This document shows, piece by piece, positions 25,398 through 34,115 of a stretch of 64,000 nucleotides of DNA. The position numbers and the translations under genes were made by a program. Below the pieces are notes generated by a model that was not told where the DNA came from, made no database searches, and saw only the letters and a list, made by a program, of their open reading frames with translations. The stretch lies in contig DYEO01000049.1 in assembly GCA_020725665.1 (NCBI GenBank), forward strand, positions 1 to 64,000, read 5' to 3'. The first letter of the stretch is position 1. Each line of letters begins with the position of its first letter. Source of the DNA: Dethiobacter sp. (GTDB lineage: Bacteria > Bacillota > Dethiobacteria > DTU022 > UBA8154).

Positions 25398-27398
25398 ATG
25401 AACAACAAACCCAAAATCGGCGTTTACGTCTGTCACTGCGGGATCAACATCGCCAAAACGGTGGATGTTGAGGCCGTTACCGAGTTTGCTTCCCGGTTGC
25501 CCAACGTGAAGGTGGTACGCAACTACGCCTACATGTGTTCGGATCCGGGGCAGTTGTTAATCCGGGAGGATATTGAAAAAGAAGGATTGAACCGCGTGGT
25601 CGTAGCTTCCTGCTCGCCGCGCATGCACGAAAACACGTTTCGCAAGACCCTGGCAGCGGCGGGGTTGAACCCCTATTACCTGGAAATGGCTAATATCAGA
25701 GAGCAGTGTTCCTGGGTCCACGAAGACAGGGATGAAGCCACGGCCAAAGCCAAAAAACTTGTCTATGCCGCCGTGGTCAAGGCCCGCCTGCTGGAGCCTC
25801 TCTATGAAAAAGAGGTGGACGTGGAGCCCGCTTCCCTGGTGATCGGGGGCGGTATCGCCGGCATCCAGGCAGCCCTGGATATCGCCAATGCCGGTTTCAA
25901 GGTTTACCTCGTGGAGAAGACCCCCTCCGTGGGAGGGCGCATGTCCCAGCTCGATAAAACCTTCCCCACCCTGGACTGCTCCGCCTGTATCCTTACACCC
26001 AAGATGGTGGATGTGGCCAACCACCCCAATATCGAGCTTCTGGCCTATTCCCGGGTGGAGGAGATCTCCGGTTACGTGGGTAATTTCGCTGTAAAGGTGC
26101 GCAAAAGAGCGCGCTACGTGGATGTGGATAAATGTACCGGTTGCGGCATTTGCGCCCAGGAATGCCGACTTGCCGGCCGTATTCCCAGCGAGTTCGATAT
26201 GAACATGGGTAAACGGGCCGCCGTCTACCTGCCGTTCCCCCAGGCCGTTCCGGCCAAGTACACCATTGACCCGGAACGCTGCCTCTTCCTTACGCGGGGT
26301 AAATGCGGCAAGTCACCCAAGTGTGCCGATGCCTGCGCTTCGGGAGCAATCAATTTCGAACAGCAGGATGAAATTGTTGAGTTCAAGGTGGGTACTGTGA
26401 TTGTGGCCACCGGTTTTGACACTTTCGATCCGGCACGCAAGCCGGAGTACGGCTACAGCGACTATGCCAACGTCCTCACCGGCCTGGAACTGGAACGTCT
26501 TGTTTCCGCTTCCGGCCCCACGGGAGGCGCGGTGGTGCTGGGCGAGGGCGAGAACGCTTTTGTCCCCAAGGATATTGCCTTCATTAAGTGTGTCGGTTCC
26601 CGCGATAAGAGCGTGGGCAACGAGTACTGCTCTCGTGTCTGCTGCATGTATACGGCAAAGCTGGCCCACCTGGTACAGGAAAAAGTTCCCGGGGCCAACG
26701 TGCGTGTCTACTACATGGACGTGCGCGCTTTCGGCAAGGGATTCGAGGAATTTTACGATCGGGTACGGCGGGAAGGAATCCGCTATATCCGCGGCAACCC
26801 CTCGGAGATCTTCAAGCGGGGGGATAAGCTGGTCATCAAGGTTGAGGATACCCTGGCGGCCACTCCCCTGGAGGACGAGGTGGATATGGTAGTGCTCGCG
26901 GTGGGATTGGAGCCGCGTAAGGATGCCCGGGAGATCATTGACATTCTCCGCCTTTCCCAGTCTGCCGACCGTTTCTACCTGGAGGCTCACCCCAAACTGG
27001 CGCCGGTGGATACGGCGACGGACGGCGTTTTCCTGGCGGGCTGCGCCCAGGGCCCGAAGGATATCCCGGATACGGTGGCCCAGGCCAAGGGTGCGGCTTC
27101 TTCCGCCCTGGTGCTCCTTTCCAGCGGGAAGGTGAAGATCCAGGCGCAGATTTCCTTTGTCAATGAAAATACCTGCCGCGGTTGCGGCTATTGCGTGGAG
27201 ATTTGTCCTTACGGCGCCATCGACCTGGTTGCCGTTAACCGTATGGGCAATCCCGTACAGGTGGCGCGGGTTAACGAAGCTCTCTGCAAGGGCTGTGGCG
27301 CCTGTGCGGCGGCCTGCTTCTCCGGATCTGTCCAGCAGAAATCCTTTATGGACAGGCAGATCCTGCCACAAATTGCTGTATTGGGGGTCATGAAATGA
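25398..27398 (+). CDS. hdrA: HdrA-type flavin/iron-sulfur electron-bifurcating subunit
   Basis: The 666-aa protein has the HdrA layout: N-terminal VCHCGIN site (C12, C14), FAD motif VIGGGIAGIQAAL (about 148-160), the HdrA-specific LDCSACILTPKM, an inserted ferredoxin-like pair (CTGCGICAQEC from 246, and a second around GKCGKSPKCADAC), and two C-terminal [4Fe-4S] sites (from C593 and C630). HdrA carries the FAD that splits electron pairs in Hdr complexes. All clusters look intact and no selenocysteine codon is present. It overlaps the MvhD-like gene by 4 bases. Confidence 0.94.
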   Translation: MNNKPKIGVYVCHCGINIAKTVDVEAVTEFASRLPNVKVVRNYAYMCSDPGQLLIREDIEKEGLNRVVVASCSPRMHENTFRKTLAAAGLNPYYLEMANIREQCSWVHEDRDEATAKAKKLVYAAVVKARLLEPLYEKEVDVEPASLVIGGGIAGIQAALDIANAGFKVYLVEKTPSVGGRMSQLDKTFPTLDCSACILTPKMVDVANHPNIELLAYSRVEEISGYVGNFAVKVRKRARYVDVDKCTGCGICAQECRLAGRIPSEFDMNMGKRAAVYLPFPQAVPAKYTIDPERCLFLTRGKCGKSPKCADACASGAINFEQQDEIVEFKVGTVIVATGFDTFDPARKPEYGYSDYANVLTGLELERLVSASGPTGGAVVLGEGENAFVPKDIAFIKCVGSRDKSVGNEYCSRVCCMYTAKLAHLVQEKVPGANVRVYYMDVRAFGKGFEEFYDRVRREGIRYIRGNPSEIFKRGDKLVIKVEDTLAATPLEDEVDMVVLAVGLEPRKDAREIIDILRLSQSADRFYLEAHPKLAPVDTATDGVFLAGCAQGPKDIPDTVAQAKGAASSALVLLSSGKVKIQAQISFVNENTCRGCGYCVEICPYGAIDLVAVNRMGNPVQVARVNEALCKGCGACAAACFSGSVQQKSFMDRQILPQIAVLGVMK

Positions 27399-27826
27399 GT
27401 GCGGAATTTGAACCGAACGTCGTGGCCTTTTTGTGCAACTGGTGCTCTTATGCCGGGGCGGACCTGGCCGGGACCAGTCGTACCCACTATCCCCCCAACC
27501 TCAATGTGATCCGCGTCATGTGCAGCGGGCGCGTAAACCCCCTTTTCGTGGTTAACGCCCTGCAGCAGGGCGCAGACGGGGTCCTGGTCTCCGGTTGCCA
27601 TCCGGGAGATTGCCATTATATGGAAGGCAACTTCTATGCCCGGCGCCGTTTTACGCTCCTTAGGGAACTGCTCGAATACGTGGGTGTGGAACCCGGCCGC
27701 TTCAACATGAGCTGGGTCTCCGCCTCCGAGGGCGCCAAGTGGAAAGACGTGGTGGGGGAAGTAACGCAAAAGGCGAAGGAGGCCGGGCCCTTCAAGCAGT
27801 TCCGGCGCGACAAGATTAACTGGTGA
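27395..27826 (+). CDS. MvhD/FlxD-type [2Fe-2S] electron-transfer subunit
   Basis: The 143-aa protein matches the MvhD family: VVAFLCNWCSYAGADLAG, RVMCSGRVNP, GVLVSGCHPGDCHY and GNFYARRR. The conserved cysteines hold a [2Fe-2S] cluster that links HdrA to a partner oxidoreductase. In methanogens the partner is hydrogenase; here the next three genes replace it, as in FlxABCD systems. ATGA overlap with hdrA shows tight coupling. Confidence 0.93.
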   Translation: MSAEFEPNVVAFLCNWCSYAGADLAGTSRTHYPPNLNVIRVMCSGRVNPLFVVNALQQGADGVLVSGCHPGDCHYMEGNFYARRRFTLLRELLEYVGVEPGRFNMSWVSASEGAKWKDVVGEVTQKAKEAGPFKQFRRDKINW

Positions 27827-27839
27827 GGGGGAGGATCTC

Positions 27840-28823
27840 TTGGTAGACGTGGAAAAACTCAAGGAGATAGCCAGGGAGACTGTCTCCCGGGATGATGTAA
27901 AATACCTGATTGGCTGGAGACAGGGCACTTATGGTTTTCGAACAGCCCCACACTTCGTCGGTACGCCGGAAGAAGCGGATAATCTGATTTTTTCACCACT
28001 CTGCAGCCATAACCTGGCTACCTATCTTACCCTGGTGGAAAAACTTCCGGTGCCGCGGGGGCAGGACCCGGACAGCCGTAAAGTGGCCCTGCTGGTCAAG
28101 GGTTGTGACAGCCGGGCCGTGGTACAGCAGCTTATAGAGCAGGGGATTGGGCGGGACAGTGTTTTTGTCATCGGTTGTCCCTGCCGGGGGGTTGTTGACC
28201 TGAAAAAAGTTGAAGCAAAGTTTCCCGGTATGCGGGAAAAGGTCAGCGCAACGTGGGGGAACGGGACGATTATTTTTAATCTCCCCAACGGTAACGTAGA
28301 GGTTCCCCGGCAGGAAGTTTTGGCCGGCAAGTGTCTTACCTGCCGTTATCCCAACCCGCTGCTTAGCGACCTTAACTTTGGTGAAGAGGTGGCGGTCTGG
28401 GGCAGCGACGACTATGCCGACGTTAAGAATCTGGAGGCGGGAAGCCCACAGGAACGGTGGAGTTTCTGGGAAGAGAAATTCGCAAGTTGTATGCGCTGTT
28501 ATTCCTGCCGCAACGTTTGCCCCATGTGTTACTGTGAGGACTGCGTGCTGGACAGGTTGAATCCGCAGTGGGTAATGCGCTCCGTCAATACTGCCGAGAA
28601 TACGGCTTTTCATCTCGCCAGGGCTTTCCACCTGGCCGGCCGCTGTATCGAGTGCGGTGAATGTGAGCGGGTCTGTCCGGTCGATATACCTATAATGAAG
28701 CTGAACAGGAAGCTGAGCAAAGAGGTACGGGAGAAGTACGCATTCGAACCCGGGCTGGATCCTGAATCCAAACCGTTACAGGCCAGTTATCGACCCGATG
28801 ACAAAGAAGACTTCATTCTCTAG
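27840..28823 (+). CDS. FlxC-like iron-sulfur subunit
   Basis: The 327-aa protein has an N-terminal region like coenzyme F420 hydrogenase/dehydrogenase beta-type proteins (LLVKGCDSRAV, FVIGCPCRGVVD). Iron-sulfur motifs follow: CLTC (about 163), a Cys-rich CMRCYSCRNVCPMCYCEDC stretch from 217 and CIECGECERVCPVD from 269. It is expected to relay electrons between the MvhD-like subunit and the NAD(P)-binding subunit. TTG start at 27840 after GAGGGGGAGG. It is the second of the four Flx-type genes. Confidence 0.85.
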   Translation: MVDVEKLKEIARETVSRDDVKYLIGWRQGTYGFRTAPHFVGTPEEADNLIFSPLCSHNLATYLTLVEKLPVPRGQDPDSRKVALLVKGCDSRAVVQQLIEQGIGRDSVFVIGCPCRGVVDLKKVEAKFPGMREKVSATWGNGTIIFNLPNGNVEVPRQEVLAGKCLTCRYPNPLLSDLNFGEEVAVWGSDDYADVKNLEAGSPQERWSFWEEKFASCMRCYSCRNVCPMCYCEDCVLDRLNPQWVMRSVNTAENTAFHLARAFHLAGRCIECGECERVCPVDIPIMKLNRKLSKEVREKYAFEPGLDPESKPLQASYRPDDKEDFIL

Positions 28824-28834
28824 AGGTGGATTTA

Positions 28835-29848
28835 ATGGATATTAAAAAAGTGCGTAATGAGAAGTTCGCTGATTTTCTCGCCATCCTGGGTGAGCAAAAG
28901 CTTTACGCCCCCCAAAAGGTGGGGGAAAGCCTCCGCTTTGCTCACGTGACGGACAGCAGCAAAGTGGAGTTGGCCATGGCCAATACCACGGTGCCGCCGA
29001 AAAGCATCTTCTTCCCCCAGACAGAGACCCTCTACCGCTACGAGATGGGTAATACGGAGATACAGCCGCCGGCAGTGGGAGAAGTGGGGATTGTCCTCGG
29101 CGTAAGGCCCTGCGATGCCCGGGCCCAGGTTATTGTTGACAACCTCTTTTCCTGGGACGTGGATGATCCCTATTATAAAGAACGGCGGGATAAAGCCACG
29201 GTGGTGGGCCTGGCCTGCAATAAACCATGTGTCAACTGTTTCTGTCTTTCCCTGGGAGGTGATCCGGCCTCCACGGAGGGGATGGATCTGCTCATGACCG
29301 AACTGGATGATGCATACCTGCTGCAGCCCCTTACGGAGAAGGGTGAAAAACTCTGCCAGGCTGCCGCGGCGGTGGCAGAGCCGGCAACGGCAGAAGATCT
29401 GGCTGCGGCGGAAGGGCTGCACGGGCAGGCGCGGGAGATGATCACGCGCAAAATCGAGACGGGAGGTATCCCGGAAAATCTGCCGGCCCTTTGGGAAAAT
29501 GCCCTCTGGCAGGAGACCGCTGCTTCCTGCCTGGGTTGCGGTATCTGCACCTACCTTTGCCCCACCTGCCACTGCTTCGATATCCAGGATGAGGTGGAGG
29601 GCTTGGAGGGGCGGCGTTGCCGCATGTGGGACTCGTGCATGTTTAAGGAATACACCCTGCACGCCTCGGGGCACAACCCCCGTCCCACCCGCCGGGAACG
29701 GACGCGCAACCGCATCAATCACAAGTACTCTTATTTTGTCGACAAGTTCAACGTCATTGCCTGTGTGGGCTGTGGGCGGTGCATTAATCACTGCCCGGTA
29801 AATATCGATATCCTGGAGATTTTAGCACAGGTCAAGGAGGCACTATGA
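28835..29848 (+). CDS. FlxB-like [4Fe-4S] subunit (sulfhydrogenase beta-like)
   Basis: ATG 28835 (AGAGGTGG upstream) is preferred to an in-frame GTG at 28826. The 337-aa protein has RPCDARAQVIVDNLF and ACNKPCVNCFC near the middle, then two [4Fe-4S] sites, CLGCGICTYLCPTCHC from 232 and CVGCGRCINHCPV from 310. This is the pattern of HydB/HyhB sulfhydrogenase beta and FlxB proteins, which pair with a flavoprotein gamma subunit. The next gene encodes that partner and overlaps by 4 bases. Confidence 0.9.
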   Translation: MDIKKVRNEKFADFLAILGEQKLYAPQKVGESLRFAHVTDSSKVELAMANTTVPPKSIFFPQTETLYRYEMGNTEIQPPAVGEVGIVLGVRPCDARAQVIVDNLFSWDVDDPYYKERRDKATVVGLACNKPCVNCFCLSLGGDPASTEGMDLLMTELDDAYLLQPLTEKGEKLCQAAAAVAEPATAEDLAAAEGLHGQAREMITRKIETGGIPENLPALWENALWQETAASCLGCGICTYLCPTCHCFDIQDEVEGLEGRRCRMWDSCMFKEYTLHASGHNPRPTRRERTRNRINHKYSYFVDKFNVIACVGCGRCINHCPVNIDILEILAQVKEAL

Positions 29849-30693
29849 AAGAGAACGGCAATCCCTATCAACCTCATATAGCGACAGTTGAAGATGCCTG
29901 GTATGAAACACAGGGCGATCGCTGCATCAAGACCTTTAAGGTTGTCTTCGACGACGAAAAGGTGAGGGAAAGCTGGGCACACCGGCCGGGCCAGTGCGCC
30001 ATGATCGGCATACTGGGCGTTGGGGAGAGCATGATTTCCATCTCCTGTTCACCCACGGAAGGCCGATTCCTGCGTTTTTCCGTGATGCGTATGGGCAAGG
30101 TGACCCAGGCCCTGCACGAACTGGAACCGGGCGATAAAATGACGGTGCGCGGCCCCTACGGCAACAGCTTTCCCGTAGATGAATGGAAAGGTAAGAAGAT
30201 CATCACTATCGGCGGGGGAATTGGCCAGGCTCCCCTGCGTCCCATTATCGAGTACGTCAAGGCCAACCGCGGTGATTATGCCGGTTTGACCTTAATTTAT
30301 GGTTCCCGTACCTCGGGAGACCTCTGTTTTAAGAGCGAATTCGACACATATAACGCCGCGAACGATGTTTGCTGCCACCTCTCCATTGACGTGGCCGAGG
30401 AAGGCTGGCCCCATTATGTAGGCTTTGTTCCTTCTCTGCTCATGGAGGTGAATCCTTCTCCCGAGAATACAATCGCCATCACCTGTGGGCCTCCGATCAT
30501 GATCCGTTTTGTCCTGGAAAATCTGAAGAAACTTAATTTTGCCGATGAGCAAATCTACACCACGCTGGAAAACAGGATGAAATGCGGTTTCGGCAAGTGC
30601 GGCCGCTGCAACGTGGGCAACCTGTATGTCTGTAAGGACGGTCCCGTTTTCAGCTATGCCACGCTTAAGGATATTCCTGAAGCCTTTGCCTGA
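29845..30693 (+). CDS. FlxA-like FAD/NAD(P)-binding subunit (sulfhydrogenase gamma-like)
   Basis: The 282-aa protein belongs to the ferredoxin-NADP reductase superfamily: FAD-binding barrel (about 1-110, RPGQCAMIGILG, SISCSPTEG), NAD(P)-binding domain (GGGIGQAPLRP near 123, TCGPPIM near 218) and a C-terminal [2Fe-2S] motif starting at C247 (CGFGKCGRCNVG). It is the probable site of NADH or NADPH exchange in the complex. It is the last operon gene, and a strong terminator follows 45 bases later. Confidence 0.93.
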   Translation: MKENGNPYQPHIATVEDAWYETQGDRCIKTFKVVFDDEKVRESWAHRPGQCAMIGILGVGESMISISCSPTEGRFLRFSVMRMGKVTQALHELEPGDKMTVRGPYGNSFPVDEWKGKKIITIGGGIGQAPLRPIIEYVKANRGDYAGLTLIYGSRTSGDLCFKSEFDTYNAANDVCCHLSIDVAEEGWPHYVGFVPSLLMEVNPSPENTIAITCGPPIMIRFVLENLKKLNFADEQIYTTLENRMKCGFGKCGRCNVGNLYVCKDGPVFSYATLKDIPEAFA

Positions 30694-30737
30694 TGCTTGG
30701 GGGAGCCTTATTCACTGTTTTTAACCTGGTTTACACG

Positions 30738-30770
30738 AAAAGGGGCTAATGGTATTTCTTAGCCCCTTTT
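30738..30770 (+). terminator. Terminator of the Etf/Hdr/Flx operon
   Basis: AAAAGGGGCTAA pairs perfectly with TTAGCCCCTTTT (12 bp) around a 9-base loop. The U-tract is part of the stem, so it can also work in the opposite direction. Confidence 0.85.
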
Positions 30771-30920
30771 GGACTTCATAGGGGCTGCTTGTTCAGGCCG
30801 GTCGGGAAAAACCATTATTTACCCGTGTTTCATCCTTGATCCGGGCCTGTCCCCTGATTTATACTACTGATTGACTGAAGGCCGGAGGCATAATCGGGTA
30901 AAGGAAGGACGTGAACTGTC

Positions 30921-31406
30921 TTGGATCATTTCGGACAGGTGGTGGAACTGAAGGAGCATAACAAGGCTTTAGTAAAGGTTCGTCACAATCTTTCCTGCAG
31001 CAACTGCGGTCGCTGCGGCGGCTTTTTCGGTGATCCGGAAAAAAATCAGTATCACCTGGTGGAGGTTTTCAACCCCATCGGCGCCGCAAAAGGGCAGCTT
31101 GTGCGCCTGGAGGCGCGGGCCTCAGAGATGCTCATGGCTGCTTTCCTGCTTTATCTTTTGCCCCTGGTTGCCCTGCTGGTGGGGCTTTTCGCCGGCCGGG
31201 CCGTTGCCCTTGCCGGCGGACTGGCGGGCAGTGCCGATATGTGGGGTCTGGGCACGGGGTTGATCTTCATGGTATTGCTGTTTTCACTGCTGCGCCTGCA
31301 GGAGCGCCGCCTGGCAAAGGGAAAGCGTTTTAAGGCTGTTATCGCCGCCGTGGTGAGCGAAGAGGAGATTCCCGAGCATGCCCGCCTTCCGGCACCGGCA
31401 GAGTAG
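30921..31406 (+). CDS. RseC/MucC-family membrane protein
   Basis: The 161-aa protein has an N-terminal Cys motif CSNCGRCG (residues 25-32), a hydrophilic strand region and two membrane helices (about 75-95 and 110-130), then a basic tail. It matches the SoxR-reducing/RseC family, which sits in the membrane with Rnf-type or redox complexes and may carry an Fe-S cluster. Its position right after a redox operon fits this, though a terminator separates the two. TTG start at 30921. The AAGGAAGGA site is slightly far from it. Confidence 0.82.
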   Translation: MDHFGQVVELKEHNKALVKVRHNLSCSNCGRCGGFFGDPEKNQYHLVEVFNPIGAAKGQLVRLEARASEMLMAAFLLYLLPLVALLVGLFAGRAVALAGGLAGSADMWGLGTGLIFMVLLFSLLRLQERRLAKGKRFKAVIAAVVSEEEIPEHARLPAPAE

Positions 31407-31427
31407 AAACTCAACCTAAATCAGTAG

Positions 31428-31456
31428 TTGCGGTTCCCTTTGCTTTATGTTAAAAT
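31428..31456 (+). promoter_or_regulatory. Sigma-A-type promoter of the lysine operon
   Basis: TTGCGG (31428-31433), 17 bases, TAAAAT (31451-31456). Transcription would begin about 31463, just before the lysine riboswitch. Confidence 0.65.
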
Positions 31457-31488
31457 ACTGCAAATAAAAAAAGCATAGGCAATGCCTC

Positions 31489-31773
31489 ATCTCTTAATAA
31501 CCGGGGTGAGGTAGAGGTGCGGAAGGTCATGAGTATCCTGGGGAGGACCGGTCTTGTGAGCCGGGTAAAAGGGGCCGCCGCCGAAGTTTTCAGCTTTTAC
31601 CGGGAAGCTGGAAGCTGGTCCGCCGGTGAATAATCTGCGGACTGTCACCTGGAAGAGCGTGAGTAAGCCCTAATGTCCAGGTGGAGCGCTATCTCAACAG
31701 GGCTTAAGAGGGTATAAACGGGCTTTGCAACAGGCGGCTGACGGTTAAACCCGGGAAGCCGTTTTATCTTTTT
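31489..31773 (+). ncRNA. Lysine riboswitch (L box) with terminator
   Basis: The conserved aptamer elements are all visible: GGTGAGGTAGAGGTGCGG at the 5' side, ATGAGTA, AGGGGCCGCCGCCGAAG, and CTGTCACC at the 3' side, where TCACC pairs with GGTGA to close P1. A terminator follows: CGGCT (31735-31739) with AGCCG (31757-31761), then a T-rich tail to 31773. Lysine binding should favour termination. It precedes lysA, the last enzyme of lysine synthesis, and the other lysine genes follow. Confidence 0.94.
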
Positions 31774-31792
31774 ACAGGGGTGGTGAACAGGA

Positions 31793-33088
31793 GTGATAAG
31801 AGCAGGTACAATTCAGGTAAACGGGCAGGGGCACCTGGAGATTGGCGGTTGTGATACGGTGGAGCTGGCGGAACGGTACGGCACGCCCCTGTATATTATG
31901 GATGAAGAACTGCTGCGCAAAAACTGCCGCCGTTTTCGTAATGCCCTGCAGCAGAGTTATCCCCACGGGCAGGTTATTTTTGCCGGCAAGGCCTTTCTTG
32001 TGCTGGCTATGGCCCGCCTGGTTGGCGAGGAAGGGCTGGGCCTGGATGTGGTTTCGGGCGGGGAGCTGTACACCGCCTTGAAAGCCGGTTTTCCGGCAGA
32101 ACGGCTATTTTTCCACGGCAACAACAAAACAGGGACGGAACTGGCGGAGGCGCTTGATGCCGGTACAGGTAGAATAATCGTGGACAGCATGATGGAGTTG
32201 GAGGATCTGATCGCCCTGGCGCGGCAAAAAGGGAAAAAGGCTGCTGTACTCCTGCGCCTGCGGCCGGGAGTAGAAGCACATACTCACGAGTACATTCAAA
32301 CAGGGCAGGAAGATTCCAAGTTCGGTTTTGCCCTGGAGGAAGAGGCTCTTACAGCCGTGCGCCTTGCCCTTTCCGTTCCGGATCATATTGAACTGGCAGG
32401 GTTCCACTGTCATATCGGTTCCCAGATTTTCCAGATTGAGCCTTATCGCCCGGCTGCACAGACGATGCTTCGTTTCATGGCCCTGGTAAGAAAACAAACA
32501 GGTTTTGTGGTTTCCCAGCTCAACATGGGAGGGGGCCTGGGCATCCGCTACCGCAGCAGCGATAATCCTCCTTCCATCGAGGCTTTTGTGGCCAACCTGG
32601 CAACGGCGGTGACACAGGCGGCAGAGGAAGAGGAATTTCCCCTGCCCGAACTGCTGTTGGAGCCGGGTCGCTCTATCTGCGGCGAGGCAGGGATAACCCT
32701 ATACCGAATCGGTGTGATTAAAGAAGTCCCCGGGATACGCCGCTACGTCTCCGTGGACGGGGGAATGATGGATAATATCCGGCCCGCCCTTTATGGGGCC
32801 GGTTACGAAGCAATTCTGGCCAATAAAGCTGACCGGGAAGGGGTGGGGACGGTCACCATTGCCGGTAAGGCCTGCGAATCGGGGGACATTCTTATTGACG
32901 AATCCTTCCTCCCACCGGTGGAAAAAGGTGACCTGCTGGCCGTCTTCAGCACCGGAGCCTACTGCTATGCCATGGCCAGCAACTACAACCGGAACCCCCG
33001 CCCGGGCGTCCTCTTTGTGCGGGACGGCAAAGCGCGGGTTGCCGTGCGCCGCGAGAGTTATGAGCACATGGTAGCGCTGGATATGTAA
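31793..33088 (+). CDS. lysA: Diaminopimelate decarboxylase
   Basis: LysA makes L-lysine from meso-diaminopimelate. The 431-aa fold-type III PLP enzyme has the PLP lysine K66 (FAGKAFLVLAM), GLGLDVVSGGEL, GFHCHIGSQIF, the glycine-rich LNMGGGLGIRY, EPGRSI and the C-terminal CESGD motif. GTG start at 31793 after GAACAGGA. It is the first gene behind the lysine riboswitch, so its expression should fall when lysine is plentiful. Confidence 0.96.
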   Translation: MIRAGTIQVNGQGHLEIGGCDTVELAERYGTPLYIMDEELLRKNCRRFRNALQQSYPHGQVIFAGKAFLVLAMARLVGEEGLGLDVVSGGELYTALKAGFPAERLFFHGNNKTGTELAEALDAGTGRIIVDSMMELEDLIALARQKGKKAAVLLRLRPGVEAHTHEYIQTGQEDSKFGFALEEEALTAVRLALSVPDHIELAGFHCHIGSQIFQIEPYRPAAQTMLRFMALVRKQTGFVVSQLNMGGGLGIRYRSSDNPPSIEAFVANLATAVTQAAEEEEFPLPELLLEPGRSICGEAGITLYRIGVIKEVPGIRRYVSVDGGMMDNIRPALYGAGYEAILANKADREGVGTVTIAGKACESGDILIDESFLPPVEKGDLLAVFSTGAYCYAMASNYNRNPRPGVLFVRDGKARVAVRRESYEHMVALDM

Positions 33089-33165
33089 CAAGAAGCAAGA
33101 AGCAAGAAGCAGGAAGCAGGAAGCAGGAAGCAGGAAAAAGGAAAAAGGAAAAAGGAAAAAGGAAA
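33089..33165. repeat. Heptanucleotide tandem repeat between lysA and dapF
   Basis: Eleven 7-bp units run without a break: CAAGAAG x3, CAGGAAG x3, CAGGAAA x1, AAGGAAA x4. The purine-only plus strand starts at the base after the lysA stop and ends 18 bases before the dapF start. The last units merge into its Shine-Dalgarno region. Unit types are grouped in order, which suggests stepwise expansion by slippage. Confidence 0.95.
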
Positions 33166-33183
33166 AAATGGGAGGAATCTCCT

Positions 33184-34032
33184 TTGTCTGTTATCTCTTT
33201 TACCAAAATGCAGGGCCTGGGCAATGATTTTATTGTAATTAACAACATAAAATATGGATTAGCCGGAGAATATTACGCTGCCAGGGCCTCCCGCCTCTGT
33301 GACCGTCATTTCGGCATCGGGGCGGACGGCCTGGCCGTGATCGAACGGGGGGAGAAAACCCCTTTTTATATGCGTATCTTCAATGCGGACGGCAGTGAAG
33401 CGGAAATGTGCGGTAACGCCATCCGCTGCCTGGCTCGCTATCTCTGGGAAAGGGGTCTGTGTGAAGAGCCTGTTTTTTCCATCGAGACGGGGGCCGGCCT
33501 GAAGGAAGTAAGCCTGTTGCTGCAGGGAACGGCAGTGCAGACAGTGAAAGTCGATATGGGTGCGCCGCTGCTGGAGAGCACAGCCATACCGGTCAGCGGC
33601 CCGGCACGCCGCGTTATTAATGAAACGGTCCGGGTTGAGGGGGAGGAACTGGTCTTTACCGCAGTCAGCATGGGCAATCCCCACTGTGTGATTTTCCTGC
33701 CGTCGTTTGAGGATATTTCCTGGCAGCGCTGGGGGGAGATGCTGGAAAACAACCCTCTTTTTCCGCGGCGTACCAATGTGGAATTTGTCCGGGTCCTGAA
33801 CCCGGCAGAGGTTGAAGTAAAGGTCTGGGAGAGAGGCGCCGGCCCAACCCTGGCCTGTGGCACCGGTGCGTGTGCCGTTGTGGTGGCCGGTGTAATAACC
33901 GGTCGCCTCCGCTCCCCGGTAAGGGTACACCTTCCGGGAGGGGCCCTGAACATCTCCTGGGAGGAGGGGGCCGGCGTCACCATGGAGGGCCCGGCAGAAG
34001 AAGTTTACAGCGGAAACTTCCGCATTGAATAA
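33184..34032 (+). CDS. dapF: Diaminopimelate epimerase
   Basis: DapF interconverts LL- and meso-diaminopimelate. The 282-aa protein has both catalytic cysteines: C76 (EMCGNAIRC) and C225 (LACGTGACA), with MQGLGNDFIVI at the start and the MGNPHCVIF strand. TTG start at 33184, with GGGAGGAAT eight bases upstream. The gene is normal in length, and is the partner of DapL, which makes the LL form. Confidence 0.96.
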   Translation: MSVISFTKMQGLGNDFIVINNIKYGLAGEYYAARASRLCDRHFGIGADGLAVIERGEKTPFYMRIFNADGSEAEMCGNAIRCLARYLWERGLCEEPVFSIETGAGLKEVSLLLQGTAVQTVKVDMGAPLLESTAIPVSGPARRVINETVRVEGEELVFTAVSMGNPHCVIFLPSFEDISWQRWGEMLENNPLFPRRTNVEFVRVLNPAEVEVKVWERGAGPTLACGTGACAVVVAGVITGRLRSPVRVHLPGGALNISWEEGAGVTMEGPAEEVYSGNFRIE

Positions 34033-34085
34033 GTCCAAAGTCAAAAGTCGGCGTAGGGGCGGCTGTCCACAGCCGCCCGGATAAT
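34033..34085. repeat. Degenerate heptamer run plus GTAGGGGCGG hairpin
   Basis: The dapF-dapL gap opens with a short AGTCCAA/AGTCAAA/AGTCGGC run of 7-base units. Then comes GTAGGGGCGG with a perfect 9-bp stem (GGGCGGCTG at 34057-34065 with CAGCCGCCC at 34070-34078). The same two-part combination occurs at 44282-44364. Confidence 0.75.
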
Positions 34086-34115
34086 AAATTTTTGCGATAA
34101 GGAGGTTATACTAAC

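Noticed and set aside
33089..33165. Possible CRISPR array
   Set aside because: Units are 7 bp and contiguous with no spacers. No cas gene is present in the window.
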